Assembly: GCA_966250335.1 (NCBI GenBank)
Contig: CBINGZ010000039.1
Location: 1-59,764 of the forward strand
Source of the DNA: OLB7 sp966250335
GTDB lineage: Bacteria > Bacteroidota > Ignavibacteria > OLB7
DNA length: 59,764 nucleotides
Reading direction: 5' to 3'
Positions 25,478 to 34,043 of this stretch are shown piece after piece. Numbering within the stretch: the stretch's first letter is position 1; each line of letters opens with the position of its first letter. Both the position numbers and the translations under genes were made by a program. The notes beneath the pieces were generated by a model. The model saw nothing but the letters and a program-made list of their open reading frames with translations. It was not told where the DNA came from and searched no databases.

Positions 25478-25548
25478 ACTACTCCGTGTAATCGACGCGA
25501 AATTAGTCAAAGCCGCGCAAACCGTCTACGCTTCGGAGCCGCGCCCGA

Positions 25549-26235
25549 TCAGTCGGGAAGGCGCAGCTCCGCCAGATCCTCCCTGAGCTGATCGCCGAGC
25601 AGCCTTCCTGTGGCTCCGGCGGCCCCCCCGATGAAGCCGCGGATCTCCGACTCCTCCATATCGAGCAGCAGCGCCGCGTTGGTGGCTCCCTGCGCCGTGT
25701 TCTCCTCCCTGCCGGTCGTAATGTAGTTCGTGGAACTCAGCGGGACCGTGGTCGCCTCGGAGTCCTCCCAGAGCAACCGTCCGCCGGCGCGCTCGATGAT
25801 GCGGGCGGTGCCGCAGACGCTGGCGGAGATCCCGGTCGAGCCGGAGACGAGCGAATATTCGGTCAGTTCGACCTCGATGATGTAGGTCGGGTTCTCGGCC
25901 GCTCCCGCCGCCGTCTTGAGGCCGGTATAATCGGTGACCGCCTGCCGCATGCCGGCGGCCAGCGCGACGGCGATCGAATCGGCGCGGATGGCCCGGTCCA
26001 GCTTGGAGCTCGCCTCCGAACTGAGCACCGCCGAACCGATCATCGCGGCGATATCGCCGGCCCAGTGGTTCGTGGGGTTGTCGACCGATATCGAGCTGGA
26101 GGCCGCATCGCCGGAGACGAGCGTCCGGTACATCGCGGTCCCGCCGTTCAGATCGTTTCGCGACAGATTGTTCGTGTGGGAGCAGCCCACAATCAGAAGC
26201 AGGGAAAGGAATAGAGGGATCGTCTTCATCATCAT
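25549..26235 (-). CDS. Paralogous envelope lipoprotein, copy 1
   Basis: The protein has 228 residues if the first of three adjacent ATG codons (26235, 26232, 26229) is used. The lipobox is LIVGC and the mature chain begins C-SHTNNL, as in the copy at 22983-23675. It has matching 'AAMIGSAVLSS.ASSKLDRAIRADSI', 'MRQAVTDY', 'YIIEVELTEYSLVSGSTGISASV' and 'LLWEDSEATTVPLS' segments. It is the first gene of the co-directional lipoprotein-barrel-barrel-lipoprotein-barrel run. The duplicated pairing suggests each lipoprotein works with a barrel, but nothing in the sequence shows the process. Confidence 0.75.
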   Translation of the reverse strand: MMMKTIPLFLSLLLIVGCSHTNNLSRNDLNGGTAMYRTLVSGDAASSSISVDNPTNHWAGDIAAMIGSAVLSSEASSKLDRAIRADSIAVALAAGMRQAVTDYTGLKTAAGAAENPTYIIEVELTEYSLVSGSTGISASVCGTARIIERAGGRLLWEDSEATTVPLSSTNYITTGREENTAQGATNAALLLDMEESEIRGFIGGAAGATGRLLGDQLREDLAELRLPD

Positions 26236-26476
26236 TGCTCGGGTTCGATTGTTGTGGTTCGGTGATCCGTTCCCAAGACACGGCCGCCCCCCGAAATGTG
26301 ACACGACGGCACGACCCGTTACAACCCCGGCGGTTCGACGGAACATCAACGTTCCGACACGGCCCCGGTATTCCGGCAAACCGTCGACGCTCCGGATCCC
26401 CCGACGGGCGCCGGGGGCTACGTATGGGGGGCTCCCTGCGGGAGCCGTTGTCCGGAGGTTGCGGTGGATATGGCAA

Positions 26477-26520
26477 CGCCGTCCGGCCCGGAGATTCGGA
26501 TCGGACGGCGATGTTTTTTT
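26477..26520. terminator. Hairpin with T7 tract next to the cupin stop
   Basis: CGCCGTCCG (26477-26485) pairs with CGGACGGCG (26502-26510), and ATGTTTTTTT follows on the plus strand. No plus-strand gene ends here, so on the minus strand it probably serves the cupin gene as a bidirectional hairpin. Confidence 0.5.
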
Positions 26521-26531
26521 GTCGCTCTGTG

Positions 26532-27086
26532 TCAGCGCGGGATCGGGGCCGGGGCGTCCTTGTATTTTCTGTATCTGCCGAGGACAGTTCCGATGGCGAT
26601 CTGCACCGGGAAGATGTAGCGCTGCATGAACTCCGGAACGTCGATCACGCCGAACTCGGATTTGTATCGAGAAGCGAGATATGCCCCGTCGAACCTGCCG
26701 GGCTGGGCCCCGCCGTTCCGTTTCATGGAGTCGAACATGGCGGTGAGAACGAACTCGATGTTGTCGGCCGGCGCGATGTAGCCGGAGCAGCAGAGGTCTT
26801 CCTCCCCGGCGTTCCAGAACCTGTGCATCTGGCCCGGCTTGAAGGTGACGGTCTCCCCTTCATCGGCGAACCGGGGGATATCCCCGAGGAACTGATAGCC
26901 GAGCTTTCCTTTCTTCACGGTCAGCCCCTCCTCCTGCCGGTAATGCACATGCATGGGAGGACCCGAGCCCGGTTTCACACGATTCTCAAGCTCCAGCCGA
27001 TCCCCACCGTCGGGACCGCTCACCCTCCGAAGAAACGTCAGCTCTTCTCCAGCACCATTAGCGATAGTATGCGGATATGATCTCAT
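26532..27086 (-). CDS. Cupin-domain protein
   Basis: The protein has 184 residues and a single cupin barrel. The first cupin motif is PPMHVHYRQEEGLTV, with His46 and His48 and an acidic pair at 52-53. The second has 'PGQMHRFWN' with His88. These are the usual metal-binding residues, so a bound metal is likely, but cupins cover many reactions and binding roles. The C-terminal 60 residues are helical ('FDGAYLASRYKSEFGV', 'MQRYIFPVQIAIGTVLGRY'), as in DUF-type cupins of the QdoI or phosphomannose-isomerase-like group. No signal peptide. It is divergent from the PHM-like operon. Confidence 0.82.
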   Translation of the reverse strand: MRSYPHTIANGAGEELTFLRRVSGPDGGDRLELENRVKPGSGPPMHVHYRQEEGLTVKKGKLGYQFLGDIPRFADEGETVTFKPGQMHRFWNAGEEDLCCSGYIAPADNIEFVLTAMFDSMKRNGGAQPGRFDGAYLASRYKSEFGVIDVPEFMQRYIFPVQIAIGTVLGRYRKYKDAPAPIPR

Positions 27087-27454
27087 GAGCCTCTGTGTTG
27101 ATTGTCAAGCCGCTCGATGGGGGCGGGAGCGGCGCTGGGCAATTGTATCTAAATATACGGCATCACTTTGATACAGACTACTCTTTGCGTAACGCCGTCA
27201 AACAATTCCGCACGGCTCATCATCTTTTGTCAATGCCTCGACAGCTCCGTGTAACCTTTCATTGATGTCTCAACACTTACCTGCTCCCGTTATCTGACGG
27301 CCTCCTCTTCCGTCCACCGGCTATGGGGTTCGACATACGCGTCGAAGGGAGCAATCCTCCGCGTCAGCCCCGTTCCCGACGCCCGGTGATCCAAGCACGG
27401 CAGCTTCTCATCGATATCTATCTCATTATCCGTACATCTACAGGAGATAATTCC
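27087..27454. other. Divergent intergenic region between cupin and PHM-like operon
   Basis: It is AT-richer than its surroundings (TCTAAATATACGG near 27150). It should contain the promoters of both divergent units, but no -35/-10 pair is convincing. No coding frame is supported. Confidence 0.35.
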
Positions 27455-28441
27455 ATGAATCTACGTTACCTTGCCGGCATCTCATGCCTGCTGCTCGGCA
27501 CCACCCTGCTTGGCGGCTGCTCGGAAGACGATCCCACGACCCCTTCGGAGAACACGGAGGACGTCACGCTGGCAGCCCCCCCCACCGGGCAGGGAATCCA
27601 GGTGGTGATCGGACCGTTCGAGGCCCCCTCCGGTGAAGAGGTCCAGAAGAATTTCTACATGAAGCTCCCGAGCGAGGAAGATATCTACGTCACGAAGGTC
27701 GAGTTCAAGTTCAACGAGGGGAGCCATCACCTCAATATCTTCAAGAGCGATAACTCCGACGTTCCCGATCACGTGGAGAACACCTTCAGCGCGCTCCAGT
27801 GGGAGAGCTGGGACATGGTGGCCGCTTCGCAGCAGGGGAACTTCACCTGGACGCTTCCTCCCGGTGTGGCGATCAAGCTCAACAAGCGCCAGCAGATGAT
27901 CTTCCAGACCCACTACGTGAACGGAGCGTCGCAGAAGACCCCGACCGGACGCGGCAAGGCGATCGTCAACTTCTGGACGACCGACAAGGCGAACGTGACC
28001 TCGACCGTGGGCGCCGTCTTCTCGAACAACAGAGCGATCACGATCCCCGCGTTCACCGGCGTGACCTACTGCAAGGTGATGAAGCCGTTCACGAGCGACG
28101 TCGATCTGCTGCTGATGACCGGCCACTTCCACAGCCGCGGCAAGACCTTCACGGTCGGCCACTGGGACGGCACGAAGCTGACCGACACGATCTACAAGAG
28201 CGCCAGCTGGGGCGAGCCCCCCATCCTGCAGTTCCCGACGCCGCTGCGGATCAAGGCCGGCGACAGCATCGCCTACATCACGACGTACGAGAACCGCACG
28301 GCCACCGATATCAAGTTCGGTCCCCACGTGGAGTACGAAGAGCATGCGAACCTCTTCACCTTCTACTATCCGGGACCGGTCGACAGCAAGGCGGTCTACG
28401 ATTTCACCGGCGGCTTCCTCATGGAATCCCATTCACTCTAG
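27455..28441 (+). CDS. PHM-like (copper type II ascorbate-dependent monooxygenase-fold) lipoprotein
   Basis: The protein has 328 residues from the ATG at 27455, supported by CAGGAG at 27441-27446. The lipobox is LLGGC. The body matches the two-domain peptidylglycine alpha-hydroxylating monooxygenase fold. His91-His92 (SHHLNIF) and His153 (QTHYVNG) correspond to the CuH ligands, and His224 and His226 (MTGHFHSRGKTF) to the CuM His-X-His. The CuM methionine (rat Met314, in NLYIMYY) appears to be Phe here (NLFTFYY). It could be a copper-binding oxidase or a copper chaperone/sensor at the outer membrane. It leads a three-gene operon with a barrel and a haem lipoprotein. Confidence 0.8.
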   Translation: MNLRYLAGISCLLLGTTLLGGCSEDDPTTPSENTEDVTLAAPPTGQGIQVVIGPFEAPSGEEVQKNFYMKLPSEEDIYVTKVEFKFNEGSHHLNIFKSDNSDVPDHVENTFSALQWESWDMVAASQQGNFTWTLPPGVAIKLNKRQQMIFQTHYVNGASQKTPTGRGKAIVNFWTTDKANVTSTVGAVFSNNRAITIPAFTGVTYCKVMKPFTSDVDLLLMTGHFHSRGKTFTVGHWDGTKLTDTIYKSASWGEPPILQFPTPLRIKAGDSIAYITTYENRTATDIKFGPHVEYEEHANLFTFYYPGPVDSKAVYDFTGGFLMESHSL

Positions 28442-28447
28442 AACAGA

Positions 28448-29395
28448 ATGCGATCGAGGATTCCGTTCTCATTCTTCAGATATCGCGCACAACGTCACAA
28501 GGGTCTTCCGGCTCTTGTGACGTTGCTGCTTTTCGCATGGTCGGGGACGGCGACCGCCGGAGGCGGCTGGGTGCCGGAGCCGGGCGAGGGAAGCATCCGC
28601 ATCGGATACAACTGGAAGACCCAGTCCGATGCCATGCGCCGCGATATAGAAGGGGAGCTCTACAAGGCGCTCTCCAGCATGAACCTGGATTACAGGTTCC
28701 TTTATCTGTCGGGGGAAGTGGGGGTCTACAGGGGAGTGGAACTCTCCGCGCTCGTCACCTATCTCTGGGCCGACGAAACGGTCGACAGCACCTCGGAAGA
28801 TCCCTCCCGCCACTACCACGGCCCCAGCGACATGTGGGTCGGCCTGAAGTATCAGTTGTGGGGGGGCGACTACCCCACGGCGGTCTCGGCCAACGTCCGC
28901 CTTCCCTATCTCTATGAAGCATCGAGCACACGGAACGGTCACCTTCTGACCGAGATACCGGGGCTGATGATGCGCGACTACGAGATATGGGCATCGGTCT
29001 CCCGTTCGTTCGATCCGACCTTCTATGCGTCGTTCAACAGCGGGTTCAGGATCAAGGAGGGGGCGGCGACGAATCAGATTCTTCTGTCGTCCGATGCGGG
29101 GGGAAGCTTCCCCGTCGCCGGCACGAAGGTCGGGGCGAAGATCGGCGTCAACTGCATGTTCAGTGTCGGCGAGCCGGAGCCGTCGACCTCCAAGGACAGG
29201 TTCTCCGGGCTCACTCTGGAGACCGACAATCATTTCTTCGACTTCAACGACGCCAGCTTCATCCAGCCGCAGGTCGGGGTCTGGGTCGATCTGCTGCCGA
29301 ACGTGAACCTGAGCGCCGGCTATGCGTTCCTCGCATGGGGACACAGCATGGTCGAACACCACGACGTCGTCGTTCAACTCGGTTATTCATTCTAA
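28448..29395 (+). CDS. Outer-membrane beta-barrel (transporter-like)
   Basis: The protein has 315 residues. A long charged N-terminus precedes a signal peptide ending GTATA. Amphipathic strands fill the rest ('GSIRIGYNWKTQ', 'DYRFLYLSGEVGVYRGVELSALVTYLW', 'PQVGVWVDLLPNVNLSAGYAFLAWG') and the chain ends with Phe (VVVQLGYSF), as OMP barrels do. The strand pattern resembles the meta-pathway/phenol-degradation-type barrel family, though weakly. It begins six bases after the PHM-like gene stops and ends two bases before the next start, so the three genes are translated together. It may be the route or scaffold for the redox lipoproteins flanking it. Confidence 0.75.
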   Translation: MRSRIPFSFFRYRAQRHKGLPALVTLLLFAWSGTATAGGGWVPEPGEGSIRIGYNWKTQSDAMRRDIEGELYKALSSMNLDYRFLYLSGEVGVYRGVELSALVTYLWADETVDSTSEDPSRHYHGPSDMWVGLKYQLWGGDYPTAVSANVRLPYLYEASSTRNGHLLTEIPGLMMRDYEIWASVSRSFDPTFYASFNSGFRIKEGAATNQILLSSDAGGSFPVAGTKVGAKIGVNCMFSVGEPEPSTSKDRFSGLTLETDNHFFDFNDASFIQPQVGVWVDLLPNVNLSAGYAFLAWGHSMVEHHDVVVQLGYSF

Positions 29396-29397
29396 CG

Positions 29398-29829
29398 ATG
29401 CTTCGATTCCCGTACGCCCCCCTTGCCGCCGCGGCGGCCGCAATGACTCTTGCCCTGACCGGATGCGAAGGGACCACCGAGCCCCCCGCGTACCCTGCGA
29501 ATTTCAGCGCCGTCTACGAGAAGATCTTCGCACAGAACTGCATTACCTCCTCCTGCCACAGCACGCTGAGCAGACGGGGGAATCTGATTCTGGAGAAGAA
29601 CGACGCGTACGCCATGCTGGTCGGAGTCGCCCCCGACAACCCGACGGCGATGTCGAAGGGGTTGCTGCGGGTCGATCCGGGAAAGCCGGAGAACAGTTTC
29701 CTGATGATCAAGCTGACGGGACCGCGTGAGGGTGAGGGGGATCTGATGCCGCAGAGCAGCGAAGGTCTGGAATCGGACGCGATCGAGGCAATCCGCACAT
29801 GGATCGCAAACGGAGCAAAGAACGACTAA
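29398..29829 (+). CDS. Haem-binding cytochrome c-type lipoprotein with CX4CH motif
   Basis: The protein has 143 residues from the ATG at 29398. The lipobox is LTGC. The haem-binding signature is C-X4-C-H (NCITSSCHS), not the usual CX2CH, followed by 'GNLILEKNDAYAMLVG', 'ENSFLMIKLTG', 'DLMPQSS' (probable Met axial ligand) and 'AIRTWIANGAKND'. This is the c-type cytochrome domain seen at the start of many FCB and planctomycete lipoproteins. It should carry one covalent haem at the outer membrane. It closes the operon, and its stop overlaps the convergent ligase stop by four bases (29826-29829). Confidence 0.82.
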   Translation: MLRFPYAPLAAAAAAMTLALTGCEGTTEPPAYPANFSAVYEKIFAQNCITSSCHSTLSRRGNLILEKNDAYAMLVGVAPDNPTAMSKGLLRVDPGKPENSFLMIKLTGPREGEGDLMPQSSEGLESDAIEAIRTWIANGAKND

Positions 29830-31556
29830 CGCCCGGCGGCCCGTTCCACATCCTCCAGATAGCGCCGTTCAAGATCGGCCAGGGTGTGGATCTCCCCCGG
29901 TCCCAGATCGGGCCGAACCTGTCGGATACGGGGCGCATGAAGCGTGTAGCCCGCCTCCGTGCGCGGGTTCGGCCTGATGAAGTCGTAGAGGAGCTCGCAG
30001 ACGACCCCGGGCTCCAGCTCGAACGTGGTCCCGAACCGCTGACGCTTCAGCGGTTCCAGCATCCGGTTCAGCTCCGCCGTCTCCTCCTCTGTTCCGGAAG
30101 CCTTGCCGATGTTGACGAACCGGGGCTCGCCGGGACCGTCGATCCGGACGCCGAAGGTAAACTCGATGAAGGGACCGCGTCCCCCGGGAGGAACGGTCCC
30201 GTAGCGTATCACCGCCAGAATCGGATCGACCTCCCTGCCGACCTTGAGCCAGGCGCGCCCCCGCCTCCCATGCTCGTAGCCGCTCTCCGGCCGCTTCAGC
30301 ACGAGTCCGCCGCTCCCCCGGGCGAGGGCCGCTTCGAACTCCCGCTCCAGATCCTCCCAGTCGGTCGGGATGCGACCTCCCGTGATCGGAATCCCCCACT
30401 CCAGCGCCAGCCCTTCCAGCCGCCTTCTCCGCTCTTCGTACGCTTCATCCAGCAGCGATTCTCCCCCGGCCGCCAGCAGGTCGTACGCCACGAACCGTGC
30501 GGGATGGCGCTCGATCAGTTTCGGCGTCGGTTTCGGGGAGGCGAGTCGCCTGTGGAGGTTGTCGACGTGGGCGCCGGTTCCGGCGGGATCGACGGCGGTC
30601 AACTGGCCGTCGAGGAGTGTTCCGGGGGGAAGGTAGGAGAGGAACTCGGCCACCTCCGGAAACACGGCGGAAAGCTCCTCATGAGCGCGCGAGAAGATCA
30701 TGACGGCAACCTCCCCCTCCCGCATGAAGATATGCGCCTGGACCCGCAGGCCGACCAGCATCTCCTCCGCCGTGAACGCCGACGGATCGATCAGCGCATC
30801 CCGCACGAACCGCGACCGGCCCTCCGGGTCGATCTCCCGTTCCAGAGGGGAGGCGAGCATGAACCCGACAGGGGTTCCGGCCGCTCCGATCGTCCGCTCA
30901 ACGTCTCCGGCACGGAGACGCAGGAGGGTGCGGCCGGGATCGCCCTCAACCATCGCGATATATCGCACGTCGTCGGGAGAGCGGTCGAAGGCTCGCGCCG
31001 CGACATCCCGGAAGAGCCCGGCGGGGATACCGACACGGGCCTCGCCGCGCCCCGCGATCCGGTGGAAGAGAGCGACCTCTGAAGGACTCATGCTCCGCCA
31101 GCAGTCGAGCAGCAGTTCGATCTTCGCGGCGGTCGGGCGGGTCGACGCCAGCACGCCGTAGATCTCACCGATCTGCCGGAACGTCAATCCCTCCCATCGG
31201 AGCAGATCGGGACGGTCGCTCCGGAGCCGCGCTTCAAGGAGCAGCCTGATCGTCTCGGGCATGCTTCCCGCCATGGCGCGGCACGCGGCGAAGATCCCGG
31301 CATCCAGCGTGCCGTTCTCCGCCGAGGCGTCGCCGACCAGGAGGGCATAGGCCGCGCGCTGCACGGCCGATCCGATGTTGACGGTACGAGGGTCGTCGGG
31401 TGGAAGCGGTCCGTGGAAGAACCAGACGGCCGCGACATACAGATCGTTATCCGATTCGATACCCCGCAGGAAGGAGGCGACGATTCCGATCTTCGTCTCC
31501 GCATCCGATGCGTGGTCGGCGGCCTCGGCCGTCCGTACGAATTCGCTGAAGAGCAT
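29826..31556 (-). CDS. Degenerate ATP-dependent DNA ligase homologue (catalytic Lys missing)
   Basis: From the ATG at 31556 the protein has 576 residues. It has an N-terminal ligase domain ('LFSEFVRTAEA', 'TFRQIGEIYGVL', 'SEVALFHRIAGRGEARVGIPAGLF'), a nucleotidyltransferase domain ('FSRAHEELS', 'GLVLKRPESGYEHG', 'AWLKVGREVD') and an OB-fold end. In active ligases motif I is E-K-x-D-G and its Lys accepts AMP. Here residues 265-269 read E-M-L-V-G, so Lys is Met266 and Asp is Val268. The 'LDGE' motif is LDGQ (Gln318). The Arg after motif I is kept (Arg271). Ligation by the normal route should be impossible; a structural or regulatory role is possible. It starts 41 bases after the propeller gene stops, in the same direction. 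Confidence 0.82.
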   Translation of the reverse strand: MLFSEFVRTAEAADHASDAETKIGIVASFLRGIESDNDLYVAAVWFFHGPLPPDDPRTVNIGSAVQRAAYALLVGDASAENGTLDAGIFAACRAMAGSMPETIRLLLEARLRSDRPDLLRWEGLTFRQIGEIYGVLASTRPTAAKIELLLDCWRSMSPSEVALFHRIAGRGEARVGIPAGLFRDVAARAFDRSPDDVRYIAMVEGDPGRTLLRLRAGDVERTIGAAGTPVGFMLASPLEREIDPEGRSRFVRDALIDPSAFTAEEMLVGLRVQAHIFMREGEVAVMIFSRAHEELSAVFPEVAEFLSYLPPGTLLDGQLTAVDPAGTGAHVDNLHRRLASPKPTPKLIERHPARFVAYDLLAAGGESLLDEAYEERRRRLEGLALEWGIPITGGRIPTDWEDLEREFEAALARGSGGLVLKRPESGYEHGRRGRAWLKVGREVDPILAVIRYGTVPPGGRGPFIEFTFGVRIDGPGEPRFVNIGKASGTEEETAELNRMLEPLKRQRFGTTFELEPGVVCELLYDFIRPNPRTEAGYTLHAPRIRQVRPDLGPGEIHTLADLERRYLEDVERAAGR

Positions 31557-31597
31557 GGTCACGATTCCCTGGTCGTTGAGACGCCGTGCCGCGGCTT

Positions 31598-33055
31598 CTA
31601 GCCCCCTACGGCGATCCCTGCGGCGAACGCGCCGACGTCCAGGTTCTTTTCGATCCGGAGCGTGTTGACGTCGATGATGTAGAGGATACCGGGAATCGCG
31701 GCGTTCCCCTGGGTCGGATGATGCGTCCCCCCCGCGCCCCCCTGATTCTCGCACGTCACGTACGCCTTTCTCCCGTCGGGACTGAACGCTATCGCATGCG
31801 GCTGCTCGACGAGCTTGGAGACGACGCTCTCGACCTCCCACGACTCCACATCGACGATCGCCACGGTGTTATCCCCCTGATGAGGAACCCAGAGCCGCCC
31901 TCCCCCCGGCTCCAGCGCGATGATCTGGGGGCGCTTCCCCGTCGCGACGCTGTCGATCACCTCACCCGACTCGATGTCGATCACACGCACATCTCCGGCG
32001 AGCCTGCAGGAGACGTAGAGCCGCTTCCCATCCTCCGAGAGGAGAACATGATACGGCTCGTAGCGGGGTTTGCCGATCGGCACAAGACCCGGGGAGATCT
32101 GGATGGTGCGCTCCACACGGAGATTCACCAGATCGATCTCCGATATGTTGTCCCCGGAGGCGTTCGCCACGTAGAGCTTCTTCTCATCCCTGCTGAGCGC
32201 CAGGCTGTGCGGGGCCTTGAGCGTGTCGCTGCTGACGGTGTCGGTGACGGTCATCGATCCTGCGTCGACCCGCAGGATGAACCGCTCGAAGAGGACCTGA
32301 TCGAAGTTCGAGACATAGAGGGTCGATCCATCCTCCGTCACGACGAGCTGGGCGGGGTTGCGGCCGACCCGAACCTCCCCCAGCCGGGCGAAGGTGTGGG
32401 CGTCGAACTTCTCCACCATGCCGGCGGCGATCAGGTTCACGTAGAGGAAACGACCGTCGGGAGAGAGAAGGATGTTATGGGGGGACTCCGGGGGTGTGCT
32501 GCTGTCGGGACGGCTGCCGACGGGGATATATCGTGCAACGACCGAGCGCTGACGATCCAGAACGGTGATCTGGTCCTCCCCCTGCGCCGTGATGAAGATC
32601 CTGGGGCGGTCGGCGCCGTCGTAGGGGATCGCTCCCGCGTCGTTCTTCGCCCCTTCGTCGATCCAGCGTTTGATCGCCTCGATCTGCTCCACCGGGAGCG
32701 GATCACGGCTGACCGGCATGCGCGGCTCCGCGATCGGCCCCAGGTAGCCCTCGGTGTTGATATGCTGGAAGAGCATGCTCTTGCTCCCCGCAAAGGGAAC
32801 GACGGCGCCGCTCGTCTTCGACCCGGCAACAACATCGTCCCAGGTATCGAGCTTCAGGGTTCCCCCCGAATGGCCGTTCATGTGGCATCCCTCCCCGGAA
32901 CAGGAACGCTGGAAGATCGGCTGGATATGCTTGCTGAAAAGGACGGGCTCGCTCTCGGCGGGAAGCTTGATCGGCGGCTCGGTCGGCGATTCACCGCACG
33001 ACGTGAACGCCGCCAGGGGGAGCAGCGTGAGCAGGGCAAGAAACAGTGTGCGCAT
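31598..33055 (-). CDS. Haem-domain plus YVTN beta-propeller lipoprotein
   Basis: The protein has 485 residues with lipobox FTSC. The N-terminal cytochrome-type domain carries C-X4-C-H (SCSGEGCHMNG) and ends 'AIKRWIDEGAKND', the same layout as the small lipoprotein at 29398. Residues of about 150-480 form a seven-bladed-type YVTN propeller ('RPRIFITAQGEDQITVLD', 'HNILLSPDGRFLYVN', 'LALSRDEKKLYVANASGDNISEID', 'AFSPDGRKAYVTCENQ'). Such fusions are common surface or periplasmic redox lipoproteins of unknown substrate. The gap of 244 bases upstream suggests its own promoter. The ligase follows 41 bases after it. Confidence 0.87.
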   Translation of the reverse strand: MRTLFLALLTLLPLAAFTSCGESPTEPPIKLPAESEPVLFSKHIQPIFQRSCSGEGCHMNGHSGGTLKLDTWDDVVAGSKTSGAVVPFAGSKSMLFQHINTEGYLGPIAEPRMPVSRDPLPVEQIEAIKRWIDEGAKNDAGAIPYDGADRPRIFITAQGEDQITVLDRQRSVVARYIPVGSRPDSSTPPESPHNILLSPDGRFLYVNLIAAGMVEKFDAHTFARLGEVRVGRNPAQLVVTEDGSTLYVSNFDQVLFERFILRVDAGSMTVTDTVSSDTLKAPHSLALSRDEKKLYVANASGDNISEIDLVNLRVERTIQISPGLVPIGKPRYEPYHVLLSEDGKRLYVSCRLAGDVRVIDIESGEVIDSVATGKRPQIIALEPGGGRLWVPHQGDNTVAIVDVESWEVESVVSKLVEQPHAIAFSPDGRKAYVTCENQGGAGGTHHPTQGNAAIPGILYIIDVNTLRIEKNLDVGAFAAGIAVGG

Positions 33056-33299
33056 GCGGGATGTATCGAACTAGGAGATGTGTCGACATCCGGTCGTACT
33101 CTTCAACGACCGATCATTCGGGTCGATCCGCTGAGCGCCGCGGTCTCGCCGGGGGAGAGACGGAAGGGGTGGCCTGGAAGTGTGAGGCGACTGAAAGATT
33201 CAAGGGAACAAAGGGTGATTCCCCGGACGGATCGCGTACGACACGGACGCCGACCGGCGCCTTCCCCCCGTGCCGCGAGGGGCAGGCCCCGATACCCTC

Positions 33300-33863
33300 C
33301 TATTTCCGGCGATCGCTCGCCAGCCGTTCGTTGAGCTCGCTCCGCAGCTTCAGCCTGGGGCCCAGTCTGCCGTCGGCATCCTTGGCATCGGCGAAGGGAC
33401 GCTCCAGGATCTCGCAGACCAGATAGGCGGCCAGATCGGCAACCGTATAATGGTGCTCGCGATTCAGCCGTGCGTCGGGGCCGAGACAGGTCAGGACCGT
33501 CGGGTTGTCGAGATCCTTGACCAGAAACTGGAGAGCCGGCTCCCCGAAGCGTACGATGGTGGTGCCGAGCTTCCCCAGATGATGCCCCGGCAGAGCCCAC
33601 CAGTTATGCATGAACGCGCCGTCGATCGCCTCGCAGTAGATGCGGACCATCTTCGGATCGGGGGTCTTCCCGGTCATCAGGAGAAGTTCGTGCGCCAGTA
33701 CACGGAGCCGGTGATCGCCGCGTTCGGATTTCGTGATCTTTTCCAGATCTTCCTGCGCCCTCGGACGCGCCAGGAGCCGCTCTGCTTCGCCGCGCTGGAA
33801 CAGGGCGTCGACCGACGTCCCCTGAAGCTCCTCACGCATCGTTCCCAAGCATGTAATCGCCAT
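33300..33863 (-). CDS. Conserved hypothetical protein, HEAT-like helical
   Basis: The protein has 187 residues with no signal peptide or membrane segment. The stretches 'AFMHNWWALPGHHLGKLGTTIVRFGEPALQFLVKDLDN' and 'YTVADLAAYLVCEILERPF' resemble a helical family found in many bacteria, whose members carry the same HNWWGMPG-like and DLAAY segments. I know no function for it. It starts divergently to the exonuclease, about 180 bases away. The C-terminus is Lys/Arg-rich. Confidence 0.68.
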   Translation of the reverse strand: MAITCLGTMREELQGTSVDALFQRGEAERLLARPRAQEDLEKITKSERGDHRLRVLAHELLLMTGKTPDPKMVRIYCEAIDGAFMHNWWALPGHHLGKLGTTIVRFGEPALQFLVKDLDNPTVLTCLGPDARLNREHHYTVADLAAYLVCEILERPFADAKDADGRLGPRLKLRSELNERLASDRRK

Positions 33864-34043
33864 TGGTCATTCCTGTTGTCATGTACTTCCGTGAAAAGAA
33901 TCTACAACAACAGCCTGACTATTTCCAAGGCGATCATTTAAAAAAAGCCCCAGGCTTCCTCCACCCCGTCACCGTGACTGTATGTTCCTCCCCCCACGAC
34001 CGCCTCGATATCCGGCATCGATTCTCTATCTTCCCCCCTTATC

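Noticed and set aside
31557..31841. N-terminal extension of the ligase homologue
   Set aside because: It would overlap the end of the propeller gene, is Arg/Gly-rich, and the ligase domain begins at MLFSEF directly after ATG 31556.
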